A stretch of DNA of 64,000 nucleotides from Roseiarcus sp963730555. Lineage in GTDB: Bacteria > Pseudomonadota > Alphaproteobacteria > Rhizobiales > Beijerinckiaceae. The notes under the pieces were generated by a model, which made no database searches, was not told the DNA's origin, and worked only from the letters and a program-made list of their open reading frames with translations. Of the stretch, positions 42,649 to 52,132 are shown one piece after another; the stretch's first letter is position 1; each line of letters starts with the position of its first letter. Where the stretch lies: positions 124,001-188,000 of the forward strand of contig CAVSSS010000020.1 in assembly GCA_963730555.1 (NCBI GenBank). The letters are read 5' to 3'. The translations under genes were made by a program, and so were the position numbers.

Positions 42649-44485
42649 ATGGCGACCAATGGCTCTTCCGCGCAGAGCGCGCCGGCGCTCGGGGGCAAGG
42701 CCTATCCGATCACCGACCACACATTCGATGTTGTTGTGGTCGGCGCGGGCGGCTCCGGCCTGCGAGCGAGCGTCGGCTGCGCCCAAGCCGGCTTGCGCAC
42801 GGCATGCATCTCGAAGGTGTTCCCCACGCGTTCGCACACTGTCGCGGCTCAGGGCGGCATTTCGGCTTCGCTCGGCAACATGGGGCCGGACGACTGGCGC
42901 TGGCATATGTACGACACCGTCAAGGGCGCGGACTGGCTCGGCGATCAGGATGCGATCGAATACATGTGCCGCCACGCGCCGGCGGCGGTCTACGAACTGG
43001 ACCATTGGGGCGTGCCGTTCTCGCGCACCGAAGAAGGAAAGATCTATCAGCGCCCGTTCGGCGGCATGACGACCGATTATGGCAAGGGCGTCGCGCAGCG
43101 CACCTGCGCCGCCGCCGACCGCACCGGCCACGCTATCCTGCACACGCTCTACGGTCAGGCGCTGAAGGCAAAGTGCCAATTCTTCATCGAGTATTTCGCC
43201 ATCGACCTCATCCGGGACGCCGAGGGCGCGGTGCGCGGCGTCACCTGCCTCAAGCTGGACGACGGAACGATCCACCGGTTCCGCGCTCAGACCATTGTGC
43301 TGGCCACCGGCGGCTATGGCCGCGCCTATTTCTCGGCCACTTCGGCTCACACTTGCACCGGCGACGGCAACGCGATGGCGCTGCGCGCCGGGCCTGCCGC
43401 TGCAGGACATGGAGTTCGTGCAGTTCCATCCGACCGGCATCTACGGCGCCGGCTGCCTCATCACCGAGGGCGTGCGCGGCGAAGGCGGCTATCTCGTCAA
43501 TTCGGAGGGCGAGCGCTTCATGGAGCGCTACGCGCCGCACGCCAAGGACCTCGCCTCACGTGACGTCGTCAGCCGCTCGATGACGATAGAAATTCGCGAG
43601 GGCCGCGGCGTCGGCAAGAACAAGGATCATATCTACCTGCACCTCGATCATCTCGATCCGAAGGTGGTCCATGAGCGCCTGCCCGGCATTGCCGAGAGCT
43701 CGCGCATCTTCGCCGGCGTCGACGTGACAAAGGAGCCGATCCCGGTCTTGCCAACCGTCCACTACAATATGGGCGGCATCCCGACGAATTATCATGGTGA
43801 GGTCCTGACCAAGGTCAACGGCGATCCCGACTCGATCGTCCCGGACTGATGGCGCTCGGCGAAGCGGCATGCGTGTCAGTGCATGGCGCAAACAGGCTTG
43901 GCTCCAATTCGCTGATCGACCTCGTCGTCTTCGGCCGCGCCGCGGGCTTACGCGCCGCCGAGATGCTTAAGCCTGGCGACAAGCCAGCCCGAACTCGCCA
44001 AGGACAGCGCCGAGTTCGCGCTCTCCCGCCTCGACCGGTTCCGCAACGCCAAGGGCAAGACCCCGACCGCGGAGCTGAGGCTCAATATGCAGCGCGTCAT
44101 GCAGGACAATTGCGCTGTGTTCCGCACCGGCGACGTGCTCGCGCAAGGTAAGGAGAGGATTCACGCCGCTTGGCGATCCGGCGCCGACGTCTCGGTGACC
44201 GATCGCTCGCTGATCTGGAACTCCGATCTCATCGAGACGCTGGAATACGACAATTTGATCGTGCAAGCCGTGGTGACGATGGAGGGCGCTTTGAATCGTC
44301 TCGAGAGCCGCGGCGCTCACGCGCGCGAGGATTACCCAAAGCGCGACGACGTCAACTGGATGAAGCATACGCTTGCTTGGATCGACCCTGACAAACAGAC
44401 GGTGACGATCGACTACCGGCCAGTCCACACCTATACGATGAGCAACGACATCGGCTACATCGAGCCGAAGGCGCGGGTGTACTGA
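42649..44485 (+). CDS. sdhA: Succinate dehydrogenase flavoprotein subunit (three frameshifts)
   Basis: Catalytic FAD subunit of complex II, about 612 residues. FAD motif VVVVGAGGSGLRASVG, the covalent-flavin His in RSHTVAAQGGISASLG, active-site FHPTGIYGAGCLITEG and the C-terminal HTYTMSNDIGYIEPKARVY. Frame changes near 43393 (extra c), 43846 (missing g at VP-GLMALGEAA) and 43985. All protein blocks are present in order, so sequence error is more likely than decay. Confidence 0.93.
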
Positions 44486-44536
44486 GACGAAGCCGGCGGG
44501 GCGCGCAGGAGATCCTTCGGTAATGGATAAGCCGCT

Positions 44537-45316
44537 ATGGTCCAACTAACGCTCCCCGAAAACTCCCGCATCACGCCCGGCAAGAGTTGGCCAAGGCCCG
44601 CGAATGCGAAGCGGACGACGGAGTTCCGCATCTATCGCTGGAACCCGGACGACGGCTTGAACCCGCGCATCGACACCTATTTCGTCGACCGCGACGATTG
44701 CGGCCCGATGGTTCTCGACGCGCTAATCTGGATCAAATCCAAGATCGATTCGACGCTGACCTTCCGCCGCTCGTGCCGCGAGGGCGTGTGCGGCTCATGC
44801 GCAATGAATATCGGGGGCATGAATACGCTCGCCTGCACGCGCGGCATCGACGACGTTGCGGCGCCGGTCACCCTCTATCCGCTGCCGCACCAGGAAGTGA
44901 TCAAGGATCTCGTGCCCGATCTCTCGGTCTTCTTCGCTCAACACGCCTCGATCGAGCCATGGCTTAGAACCGTTAGTCCAGCGCCTGAGAAGGAATGGCT
45001 GCAGTCGCCTGAGGAGCGGTCGAAGCTCGATGGTCTCTACGAGTGCATCCTATGCGCGTGCTGCTCGACCTCGTGTCCGAGCTACTGGTGGAACGGGGAC
45101 CGCTATCTTGGGCCGGCGGTCCTGCTGCAAGCCTATCGCTGGCTTATCGACTCTCGCGACGAAGCGCAGGGCGAGCGGCTCGACAGTCTCGAGGACCCGT
45201 TCCGCCTCTATCGCTGCCACACGATCATGAACTGCGCCCAGACCTGCCCCAAGAGCCTGAACCCCGCCAAGGCGATCGTTCACATCAAAGAGATGATGAT
45301 CGAGCGCCGACTGTGA
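44537..45316 (+). CDS. sdhB: Succinate dehydrogenase iron-sulfur subunit
   Basis: 259 residues, intact. N-terminal plant-type ferredoxin domain with 2Fe-2S CREGVCGSCAM; C-terminal domain with CILCACCSTSCPSYWWN and CAQTCPKSLNPAKAI for the 4Fe-4S and 3Fe-4S clusters. Passes electrons from SdhA to the quinone site at SdhCD. Last gene of sdhCDAB, which follows the sugar-acid operon. Confidence 0.97.
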   Translation: MVQLTLPENSRITPGKSWPRPANAKRTTEFRIYRWNPDDGLNPRIDTYFVDRDDCGPMVLDALIWIKSKIDSTLTFRRSCREGVCGSCAMNIGGMNTLACTRGIDDVAAPVTLYPLPHQEVIKDLVPDLSVFFAQHASIEPWLRTVSPAPEKEWLQSPEERSKLDGLYECILCACCSTSCPSYWWNGDRYLGPAVLLQAYRWLIDSRDEAQGERLDSLEDPFRLYRCHTIMNCAQTCPKSLNPAKAIVHIKEMMIERRL

Positions 45317-45440
45317 AAGCCGACACGCTGGAATTGGCCGGGGAGGCGTGCGACGCTCGACTGGGGCGAGGAATGTGGGCGGGCCGTCGTCGGTCGACGC
45401 ATCTTGAAAATGGTGCGGAAACAACTTTAAGGAGGCCGGT

Positions 45441-46002
45441 GTGGCGAAACGACAGAGGCGAAAGAGACCAGCGCGCGAACGGGCAAGAATGATGCTACGT
45501 GCGCGAGCGCCTCGGCACGCCGACCGATCTCAAGTCGGAAGCGACGCGCGATATTTCCGCCGCGCTTGCTGGACTGCTGGCCGATGTCTTCGCGCTCTAT
45601 ATGAAGACCAAGAACTTTCACTGGCACATGAGCGGCGCGCATTTCCGCGACTATCATCTGCTTTTGGATGAGCACGGCGACCAGATATTCGCGATGACCG
45701 ATCCAATAGCTGAGCGAGCGCGTAAGATCGGCGGAACGAGCCTCCGCTCGATCGGTGATATTTCGCGCCGGCAGCGGCTTCTCGACAACGACGCTGACTA
45801 TGTCGATCCGAAGGACATGCTGGCGGAACTGCGCGACGACAACAAGAGCCTGACGTCGGCAATGCGCGAGGTCCATAACGTGTGCGACGAGTACGGAGAC
45901 GTCGCAACGGCGAGCTTGCTCGAAGTCTGGATCGACGAAACCGAGCGGCGGACTTGGTTCCTTTTTGAGGCGACCCGAAGCGGTGAGGGGCAGAACGACT
46001 GA
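45441..46002 (+). CDS. dps: Dps family ferritin-like protein (one frameshift)
   Basis: Iron-storing, DNA-protecting Dps protein. Ferroxidase-site residues in TKNFHWHMSG and FRDYHLLLDEHGDQIF; further blocks ERARKIGGTSLRSIGDI and LLDNDADYVDPKDMLAELRDD. The GTG at 45441 follows AAGGAGG by five bases and gives an Arg/Lys-rich tail (AKRQRRKRPARERARMMLRA) typical of DNA-binding Dps tails; a frame change near 45500 joins it to RLGTPTDLKSEAT. If that start is wrong, the GTG at 45499 gives 167 residues without the tail. Confidence 0.85.
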
Positions 46003-46025
46003 CCGCTCGGGGGAGGCTCAGCTCA

Positions 46026-47037
46026 TCAGGAGAGGGCGACCCGAACGCCACCCTCGGCGCTTGAGCGCTGAGCGGCGTCGATCAGGCGGGCGCATAGGAT
46101 CGCCTCATCCAGATTGCTCTTGCCGTCGCCCTTCGCCGCCGAGAGAAAATCGGCGGCCACTCCGCTGAACCAATCAGGATGATGCGACCCCTCCGACAAC
46201 GCCGGCGGACAGGGCCAGCGACGCTCCTGGGCTCCTACCGACTTCAGGATCACCGCGTCGCCCCCGACGCGGATTTCACCCTCCTCGCCGTCAATCTCGA
46301 TCGCGTTCGCGCGCTCATCGGCCGCCCAGGTGAGAAAGATGCTGCTCACGCCGCCGCGCGTAACCACGTCAACGCTCGCTGTATCCTCAAGCGGCTGCTC
46401 ATGGAAGCGTCGCGTTTCGAGCGTTGCGGCGACGCCAACGGGAGCGCCGGCCCAGCGCGTGACGCAATAGAGCGCGTGCCAGCCGTGATCGAACAAGACG
46501 CCGCCGCCCGCTTGTCCCGGATCGACCCGCCAGTTCATGACCCCGTCCGCGCTCACCGCGATCGCTGGTTGCGTTCTCAGCGTCCGCCAGCGGACAGAGC
46601 GGACGGCGCCGATCGCGCCCTCGTCGATCAAAGTCGAAATCTTGCGAGAGATCGGCGCCTGAAGCCAATTGTGCACTGTATGAACGACTCGCCCGGCGCG
46701 CGCGGCCGCGGCGCCCAGACGCTTTGCGTCCTCGACCCGAGTGACCAGCGGTTTCTCGCTCAGCACATGAAGGCCCGCGCCAAGCGCGCTCTCGATCAGC
46801 GCCGCATGGCTGCCCGGCGGCGCGCAGATGTCGACGAAATCGAGCGTTTCGCCGGATAAGCAGATCCTCGACGGTCGGATGCCATCGGCCATCGGGAGAG
46901 GCGGCGAGAAACGCCTCGCGACGCGTCGCGACGGCGTCGGTCGCCGCGACGATCTTCACGTCGTCGCGACTGCTCCAGCCGGGCATGTGCCCCTTGGCCG
47001 CGACATTGCCGAAGCCGATAAAAGCGCCTCTGAGCAA
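46026..47037 (-). CDS. Gfo/Idh/MocA family dehydrogenase (one frameshift)
   Basis: NAD(P)-dependent sugar or inositol dehydrogenase fold, about 337 residues. N-terminal Rossmann LRGAFIGFGNVAAKGHMPGW, then FVDICAPPGSHAALIESAL and the conserved EKPLV (catalytic-site Lys), HTVHNWLQAPI; C-terminal substrate domain with GGGVLFDHGWHALYC. Frame change near 46857 between VEDLL and GETLDF. Last gene of the leftward ino1 operon, nine bases after the aminotransferase. Relatives include myo-inositol 2-dehydrogenase, so a cyclitol substrate is plausible. Confidence 0.85.
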
Positions 47038-47046
47038 CGAGATGGC

Positions 47047-48405
47047 TCAGTCGAGCCCGAACCGGCGCGCGATCGCAGCGAAAGACTGGTCGAGGATGTC
47101 AACTCCACGCATCGCTTCGTCCTCGGTGATGACGAGAGGCGGATTGATGCGAATGACGTTCGAATAAGACATGGTGACGAGGCCGCGCTCCAGCGCCTCG
47201 TGGAAGAGCGCGCGAGTGATGGTCTTGTCGAGCGGCGCCTTCGTCTTCCGATCCGCGACGAGGTCGACTCCGATCATGAGGCCCCGTCCGCGCACGTCGC
47301 CGATGAAGCGGTATTTTTCCTGAAGCCGCTTGAGCGCCTCGAGCATCTTGGCGCCGACGCGGGCCGAATTCTCGACCAGCTGTTCCTCGAGTATGGCCTC
47401 GACGGCCGCAAGGCCGGCGGCCGCGGCGAGCGGGTTGCCGCCATAGCTGGACGAGCTTCCGCTCGGCTCCCCGAAGGGCTTGGCCGACATGCGCTCCAAC
47501 GACGAAGCGACCGCGCTCAGTGGAAAGCCGCCGCCTATGCCCTTGCCGATAGTCATGATATCCGGCTTGAGGCCGAATTGGTCGGAGGCCCACATCGTTC
47601 CGGTGCGACCGAAGCCGGTCAGGATCTCGTCAGCGATCAGCAGCGCGCCGCACTCGTCGGCAATGTCGCGTACGGCGTGAATGAACTCGTCGGGCGGGAT
47701 CACGTTGCCTGCCGTGCCCTGCATTGGCTCGACGATGATCGCCGCGACCTCGCCCTGCGTGTCGTTCTTGATCACGTTGCGCAGGTGCTCGGCGCACGCG
47801 ATCCCGCAGGATGGATATTCAAGCTTGAACGGGCACCGGTAGCAGTTGGCGTAAGGCGAAAGGTGCATGCCCGGCGGGAACGGACCCTGGTGATTGCGAT
47901 AGCCGCCGCCGAGCAGGCCGATCACGCCGGCCGTCTTGCCGTGGTAGCCGCCCCAGAAGCCGATGAATTCGAATTTCTTGCTGACCGATTTGGCGAGCCG
48001 GAACGCGGCCTCGACGGCCTCCGCGCCGCCCGAGAACAACTGGATATGCGTAATCCCTTCCGGCAGCTGCGCGCTCACCAGATTGAGAAAATGGGCGCGG
48101 GTCTCGGTGGCGAAACTGCCGAAGGTGATCCGATCGAGTTGCTCCTTGAGGCGCTTGACGTAGTGCGGATGGCAATGGCCGAGGCTGCCGATCGCGATGC
48201 CGGCGATGAAGTCGAGATATTCGTTGCCGTCGACGTCGGTGATTACGCAGCCTTTGGCGTGGTCCACGACGATTTGGGAATAGAGCGCGATCGATTGCAG
48301 CCCCGGCGCCATAGCCTCGGCCTCATGGTCGAAGATCGCCTTGGACTTGGGGCCGGGCACGGAGCGGCGCTTGAATGCGTTGTTCGGGGACGGGATTTCG
48401 TTCAA
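47047..48405 (-). CDS. Class III pyridoxal-phosphate aminotransferase
   Basis: 452 residues, intact. Fold type I: GGAEAVEAAFRLAKS (PLP phosphate site), FWGGYHGKTAGVIGL, EPMQGTAGNVIPP, LIADEILTGFGRTGTMWAS and the Schiff-base Lys in TIGKGIGGGFPLSAV. Similar to 4-aminobutyrate or omega-amino-acid aminotransferases, but the genomic setting (ino1, dehydrogenase, ATP-grasp) suggests a keto-cyclitol or related acceptor. Starts five bases after the ATP-grasp gene. Confidence 0.88.
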   Translation of the reverse strand: MNEIPSPNNAFKRRSVPGPKSKAIFDHEAEAMAPGLQSIALYSQIVVDHAKGCVITDVDGNEYLDFIAGIAIGSLGHCHPHYVKRLKEQLDRITFGSFATETRAHFLNLVSAQLPEGITHIQLFSGGAEAVEAAFRLAKSVSKKFEFIGFWGGYHGKTAGVIGLLGGGYRNHQGPFPPGMHLSPYANCYRCPFKLEYPSCGIACAEHLRNVIKNDTQGEVAAIIVEPMQGTAGNVIPPDEFIHAVRDIADECGALLIADEILTGFGRTGTMWASDQFGLKPDIMTIGKGIGGGFPLSAVASSLERMSAKPFGEPSGSSSSYGGNPLAAAAGLAAVEAILEEQLVENSARVGAKMLEALKRLQEKYRFIGDVRGRGLMIGVDLVADRKTKAPLDKTITRALFHEALERGLVTMSYSNVIRINPPLVITEDEAMRGVDILDQSFAAIARRFGLD

Positions 48406-48409
48406 CGGA

Positions 48410-49261
48410 TCAATTCCTTGCTGAGGCGACCAAGCGCGGGCGCCGCTGGAAGCGCTCGGTCAGGCAATCGGCGATCGCCTGCGCTGCGCGATCGCGGTAG
48501 AGCGCGTAGCTCGGCCAAGCATTGAGGTCGATGATCATCGGTTGGCCGTCAGCCTTGATGACGGCGTCGCCGCCGAAGACCTCGAGGCCCAGCGCCGCGG
48601 CGGCGTGGAAAGCGGCCTCGCTCAGGTTGCTCGGGTCGAAGGCATGACCCAGCATGCCCTTGTCGCGATGATAGAACCACTGGAACCAATTGGCGTCCAG
48701 AGCCGTAGCGCGATTCCGGACGCCGTAGAATTTGATGAGATCGCCCGCCACATGCTCCTGGGCGACGACGAAGGGAATGCCGCGGTTTGCGAAACGACGC
48801 AAAGCCTCGCCCCAACCCGCCTCCGACGCGGCGTACATGACGTCGTCACGTTGCGTCGCGTGGAAGTCGTAGCGCTTGATCCAGGCGCAGCCCGCCGGCC
48901 GGGGCGTGTTGGCGTCTGCGGCGACGATCCAGCTCATCGGCGCCGACACGCGATGGCGCATGAACAGCTCGACCATGCGGTGGCGATAGGTGTTGCGGAT
49001 GGCGGCCGGGCAGTTGACGACGATCGAGCCTGCTTTCTCCATCGCAGCGAGGCGATCGAGAACCGTTCCGCGCTCGCACATGACGAAGAGATTGGTCGAG
49101 GGGGTTTCAACGACAGCGTCGGCGGGGATCAATTCAATGCTGAAGCCTCGCTCCCTCATGGCGTCGGCGACGCGTTCCATGATCGCGGTGTCATCATCGA
49201 CGCGGCCGGGCGAGTGTGCGGGCTCGCGCAAGACGCCAGTGCAGGTGGACCTGCTGTTCAT
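48410..49261 (-). CDS. ATP-grasp-like protein of unknown function
   Basis: 283 residues with no family I can name firmly. The order fits ATP-grasp: N-terminal substrate domain (PADAVVETPSTNLFVMCERG), a lid-like segment (GCAWIKRYDFHATQRDDVMY), VVAQEHVAGDLIKFYGV, and a metal-binding end FGGDAVIKADGQPMIIDLNA with the Asp/Asn pair, then WPSYALYRDRAAQAIADCL. Such enzymes join an acid to an amine with ATP. Start overlaps the nucleotidyltransferase stop (ATGA at 49258-49261). Confidence 0.65.
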   Translation of the reverse strand: MNSRSTCTGVLREPAHSPGRVDDDTAIMERVADAMRERGFSIELIPADAVVETPSTNLFVMCERGTVLDRLAAMEKAGSIVVNCPAAIRNTYRHRMVELFMRHRVSAPMSWIVAADANTPRPAGCAWIKRYDFHATQRDDVMYAASEAGWGEALRRFANRGIPFVVAQEHVAGDLIKFYGVRNRATALDANWFQWFYHRDKGMLGHAFDPSNLSEAAFHAAAALGLEVFGGDAVIKADGQPMIIDLNAWPSYALYRDRAAQAIADCLTERFQRRPRLVASARN

Positions 49262-49986
49262 GCGTCAATGTTCTCAGGCGAGCGGCGAAATCCAGCCTGC
49301 TCGGCGGCCTCGACGTCGTGCGCCCGGTCGATGTCGAATACAAGCGGCAGGACGACGCCATAGACCGGGTGGCCCTTTTCAACCAGCCATTTGAGATAGT
49401 CGCGCAGCCGCTCGAAGCCCGCCGCCGGCGCTGCGACCCGATGGGCCGGAAGCCGGTAGAGGCCAGCCGTGACATGGCTGCCTCGATCGCCTCCGAGGCG
49501 CCGAATGCGCCCGTCTTCGTCCAGCGTCGCCCATAACGGATTGTCGTCATCGACATGACCGGTCAGGCCGAGCGCGACCGCGTTATTGGGAAAGCGCCCG
49601 GCCGAATTGACGAAATGCTGAAAAGCGTCAATGGCCATAATCGAGTCGACCGTCGTGATGACCGCGGGAGCGCCGGAAAGCCCAGCGGCGACGAGCTCAA
49701 AGCTCGCGTAGGACGACGGGGTCGTGCGCACGATCAGGTCGAGATCAAGACCCTGACCGTGCTCGCTGAGCCATCGCCGGCAATCGTCGCTCTCTTCGTT
49801 GACGATGACGGTCACTCGGTCGACGCCAACCGCCCGAAAACGATCAAGGGCGTGCTCGATCAAGGGCCTTCCGCCGACTGGCGTCATCGGCTTGCTGACG
49901 CGATAGCCGTCGGCGCGTAGCCTTGTCCCGTGGCCGGCGGCGATGACGCCTCCGCGTAAGATGATAGATGCTGGCGCGCAGGTCAT
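49258..49986 (-). CDS. Sugar-phosphate nucleotidyltransferase-like protein
   Basis: 242 residues of the NTP-transferase fold: GGVIAAGHGTRLRADGYRVS (nucleotide loop GxGTRL), SKPMTPVGGRPLIEHALDRF and the metal Asp in TTVDSIMAID. Closest in layout to inositol-1-phosphate cytidylyltransferase or MobA-like enzymes, which fits a neighbour that makes inositol phosphate. Overlaps both neighbours by four bases (49258-49261, 49983-49986), implying translational coupling. Intact. Confidence 0.8.
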   Translation of the reverse strand: MTCAPASIILRGGVIAAGHGTRLRADGYRVSKPMTPVGGRPLIEHALDRFRAVGVDRVTVIVNEESDDCRRWLSEHGQGLDLDLIVRTTPSSYASFELVAAGLSGAPAVITTVDSIMAIDAFQHFVNSAGRFPNNAVALGLTGHVDDDNPLWATLDEDGRIRRLGGDRGSHVTAGLYRLPAHRVAAPAAGFERLRDYLKWLVEKGHPVYGVVLPLVFDIDRAHDVEAAEQAGFRRSPENIDA

Positions 49987-50678
49987 ATGAGGATCTCGAG
50001 GAGATCCGGCAGCTCGGTCACGGCGGCGTCGACGCCGCCACGTTCGGCGGCCTGGACGTCTTCACGCGCGATCCAAATGAAGCGCATGCCGGATCGCCGG
50101 GCGCCTTCGCCGTCGCGGCGCAAGGAATCGCCGACCATCACGGCCGTCGCCGGCGTCGCGTTGAGCGCCGAAAGCGCGGCATGGAAGATCGCCGGCTCGG
50201 GCTTCACGGCGCCGACGCGCTGACTGTCCGCCATGACCCCGAAAAGGGAAGCGAGGCCCGAGCTCTCGCACGCCGCTTCGAGATTGCCATAAAAGTTCGA
50301 CACCACACCGAGCCGGTAGCGCTCGCCAAGCGCCTTGAGGACCGGCCGATTGCGGTCGAACGCGGCGGACATTTCGGACAGGAAACGCGACGCGACGCGG
50401 CGACCGCGAGCGTTATCGGCTCCCGCTCGCACGCCGCGGCGCCCAAGTTCGGCCTCGAGACCCACGGCCAACGCGTCGACCGTCTCCTTGAGGCCCGTCG
50501 TCGGCGCAAGCGCGCCCACAAGCGCGTCGTCGGCGGCGTAAAAAGCCGGGGCAAAGGCTTCCGCGGACAGATCAAGCCCCTCAGCACGGTAAAGGGCGTG
50601 GAAACGCTCCTTCCACGCCACCCCGTCGGAGTTGAGCGTGCCGCCAAAATCGAACAGCACCGTTTCGATCGCTTGCAC
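49983..50678 (-). CDS. HAD family hydrolase
   Basis: 231 residues. Motif I ETVLFDFGGTLNSDG (nucleophile Asp then FGG instead of LDG), motif II VVSNFYGNL, motif III Lys in VGAVKPEPAIFH, motif IV VMVGDSLRRDGEGARRSG. GTG start immediately after the ino1 stop. In this operon it could dephosphorylate inositol 3-phosphate or a later phosphate ester. Intact. Confidence 0.85.
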   Translation of the reverse strand: MQAIETVLFDFGGTLNSDGVAWKERFHALYRAEGLDLSAEAFAPAFYAADDALVGALAPTTGLKETVDALAVGLEAELGRRGVRAGADNARGRRVASRFLSEMSAAFDRNRPVLKALGERYRLGVVSNFYGNLEAACESSGLASLFGVMADSQRVGAVKPEPAIFHAALSALNATPATAVMVGDSLRRDGEGARRSGMRFIWIAREDVQAAERGGVDAAVTELPDLLEILI

Positions 50679-51827
50679 TTACGAGCCGCCGAGTCCCGCG
50701 ACCTTGGCCCTCCGCGGCGCCTCTCCCGGAAGATCGAAAGATTCGCCGTCGATGAAGGCGTTGCAGGCGTCGTGCGCAACACTGTCGCGCAGCTGACGCG
50801 GCGGGCTCTTCATGTAATAGGCCGACGGCGCTTCCAGCGGTCCGCCGACGCCGCGCTCCAATCCGAGCTTAGCGCAGCGCAGCGCGTCTATGACGACGCC
50901 GGCGCTGTTCGAGGAATCCTGCACCGACAGCCTGAGTTCGACCTCGAGCGGCGCGTCGCCGAAGCCACGCCCCTCCATGCGGATGAAGGCGACCTTGTTG
51001 TCGTGCTGCCAAGGAATGTAGTCGGACGGCCCGATGTGAATGTCCGCGTCGTCGAGCCGCTCGTCGAGCTGCGACTGGACGGATTCCGTCTTGGAGATCT
51101 TCTTCGACTTGAGCCGCTTGCGCTCCAGCATGTTGAGGAAGTCGGTGTTGCCGGCGGTGTTGAGCTGGTAAGTCCGGTCGAGGCTGACCCCGCGGTCCGC
51201 GAACAGGCGCGCCAGCGATCGGTGCACGATAGTCGCGCCGACTTGGCTCTTGATGTCGTCGCCCACGATCGGCAGGCCCGCCTCGCGGAACTTCTGGGCC
51301 CATTCGGGATCGGAGGCCAGGAAGACGGGCACGCAATTGACCATCGCCACGCCCGCTTCAAGGCAGGCTTCAGCGTAATGCTTGACGGCCGTGTCGGACC
51401 CGACCGGCAGATAGCAGAGCAGAACCTCGGCTCCCGACCGGCGCAGAGCCTCGGCGATCTCGGTCGGCTCGAGGTCGGCGGGGCGGAAGGCGACGTCGTC
51501 GTCGTAGTCCGCCATATGCGTCGCCACGCCGTCGAACAGGGGGCCCATCTGGACGACGACGTTCGACACCGGCAGCGAGCTCTGAAAGACGCGCGTGTTG
51601 TTCGGCTTGGCGAAGATCGCCTCCTCGAGCGGCCGGCCGACCTTACGCTTGTCGACGTCGAACGCGGCGACGAAGTCGACGTCGCTCGCGCGGTAGCCGC
51701 CGATCGTTTGGCGCATCACTCCATCCAGCGTCGCGTTGCGCCGGGTCCGGTAATATTCCACGCCTTGCACCAGTGCGCTGGCGCAATTACCGACCCCGGC
51801 GATGGCGACCTTGATATTCTTTTGCAT
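50679..51827 (-). CDS. ino1: Inositol-3-phosphate synthase
   Basis: NAD+-dependent cyclase turning glucose 6-phosphate into myo-inositol 3-phosphate, 382 residues, of the short (actinobacterial/archaeal) type. KVAIAGVGNCASALVQGVEY binds NAD, followed by CYLPVGSDTAVKHYAEACLE, VGDDIKSQVGATIVHR, LNTAGNTDFLNML and SDYIPWQHDNKVAFIRMEGR. Start at 51827 (MQKNIKV). Rare outside actinobacteria and hyperthermophiles; first gene of a six-gene operon whose other members suggest a dedicated cyclitol product. Confidence 0.93.
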   Translation of the reverse strand: MQKNIKVAIAGVGNCASALVQGVEYYRTRRNATLDGVMRQTIGGYRASDVDFVAAFDVDKRKVGRPLEEAIFAKPNNTRVFQSSLPVSNVVVQMGPLFDGVATHMADYDDDVAFRPADLEPTEIAEALRRSGAEVLLCYLPVGSDTAVKHYAEACLEAGVAMVNCVPVFLASDPEWAQKFREAGLPIVGDDIKSQVGATIVHRSLARLFADRGVSLDRTYQLNTAGNTDFLNMLERKRLKSKKISKTESVQSQLDERLDDADIHIGPSDYIPWQHDNKVAFIRMEGRGFGDAPLEVELRLSVQDSSNSAGVVIDALRCAKLGLERGVGGPLEAPSAYYMKSPPRQLRDSVAHDACNAFIDGESFDLPGEAPRRAKVAGLGGS

Positions 51828-52010
51828 TCGGTCAGTGATCCCCACGGTGCCCGCCAACAAGGTCTGCGGGGTCCGCCTCTTTGTCCACAGGCGTGACGAA
51901 AACTTGAAGTATATATGACTGGATTGCGACAGGAAAGCGCTCAATTTTCGCGCAAGGAACGTGGATCCGGGCCGCAAATTGCCTACAGCGGAGCGCCACG
52001 GGCGCGGCTA

Positions 52011-52035
52011 TTGCCGCGCTTGAGGTTGCGATAGC
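52011..52035. repeat. 25-base copy of the shc 3' end in the ino1-marR gap
   Basis: ttgccgcgcttgaggttgcg + atagc is identical to 53845-53869, where it encodes YRNLKRGN near the C-terminus of squalene-hopene cyclase. The flanks do not match well. It lies in the 305-base gap 51828-52132, which otherwise has no supported gene. May be the last trace of a second shc copy or of a rearrangement. Confidence 0.5.
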
Positions 52036-52132
52036 AGGGCGCGGTTGGGCGCCATACGTGGGTGAATTCCGGCCAGCGACGAGAGGGAACGAGGCCGCTT
52101 GCGGCCGAAATAGGAACGCGTTTCGCCCTGCG

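Noticed and set aside
42649..44485. sdhA as a real pseudogene
   Set aside because: Three separate single-base shifts but all conserved blocks and neighbouring intact sdhB; loss of complex II in this setting is much less likely than sequence error.
46828..48525. 565-residue open frame opposite the aminotransferase
   Set aside because: Antisense shadow of an intact, well-conserved gene; composition is Arg/Asp/Glu-rich without motifs.
49968..51896. 642-residue open frame opposite ino1 and the HAD gene
   Set aside because: Antisense shadow; the ino1 strand is intact and strongly conserved.
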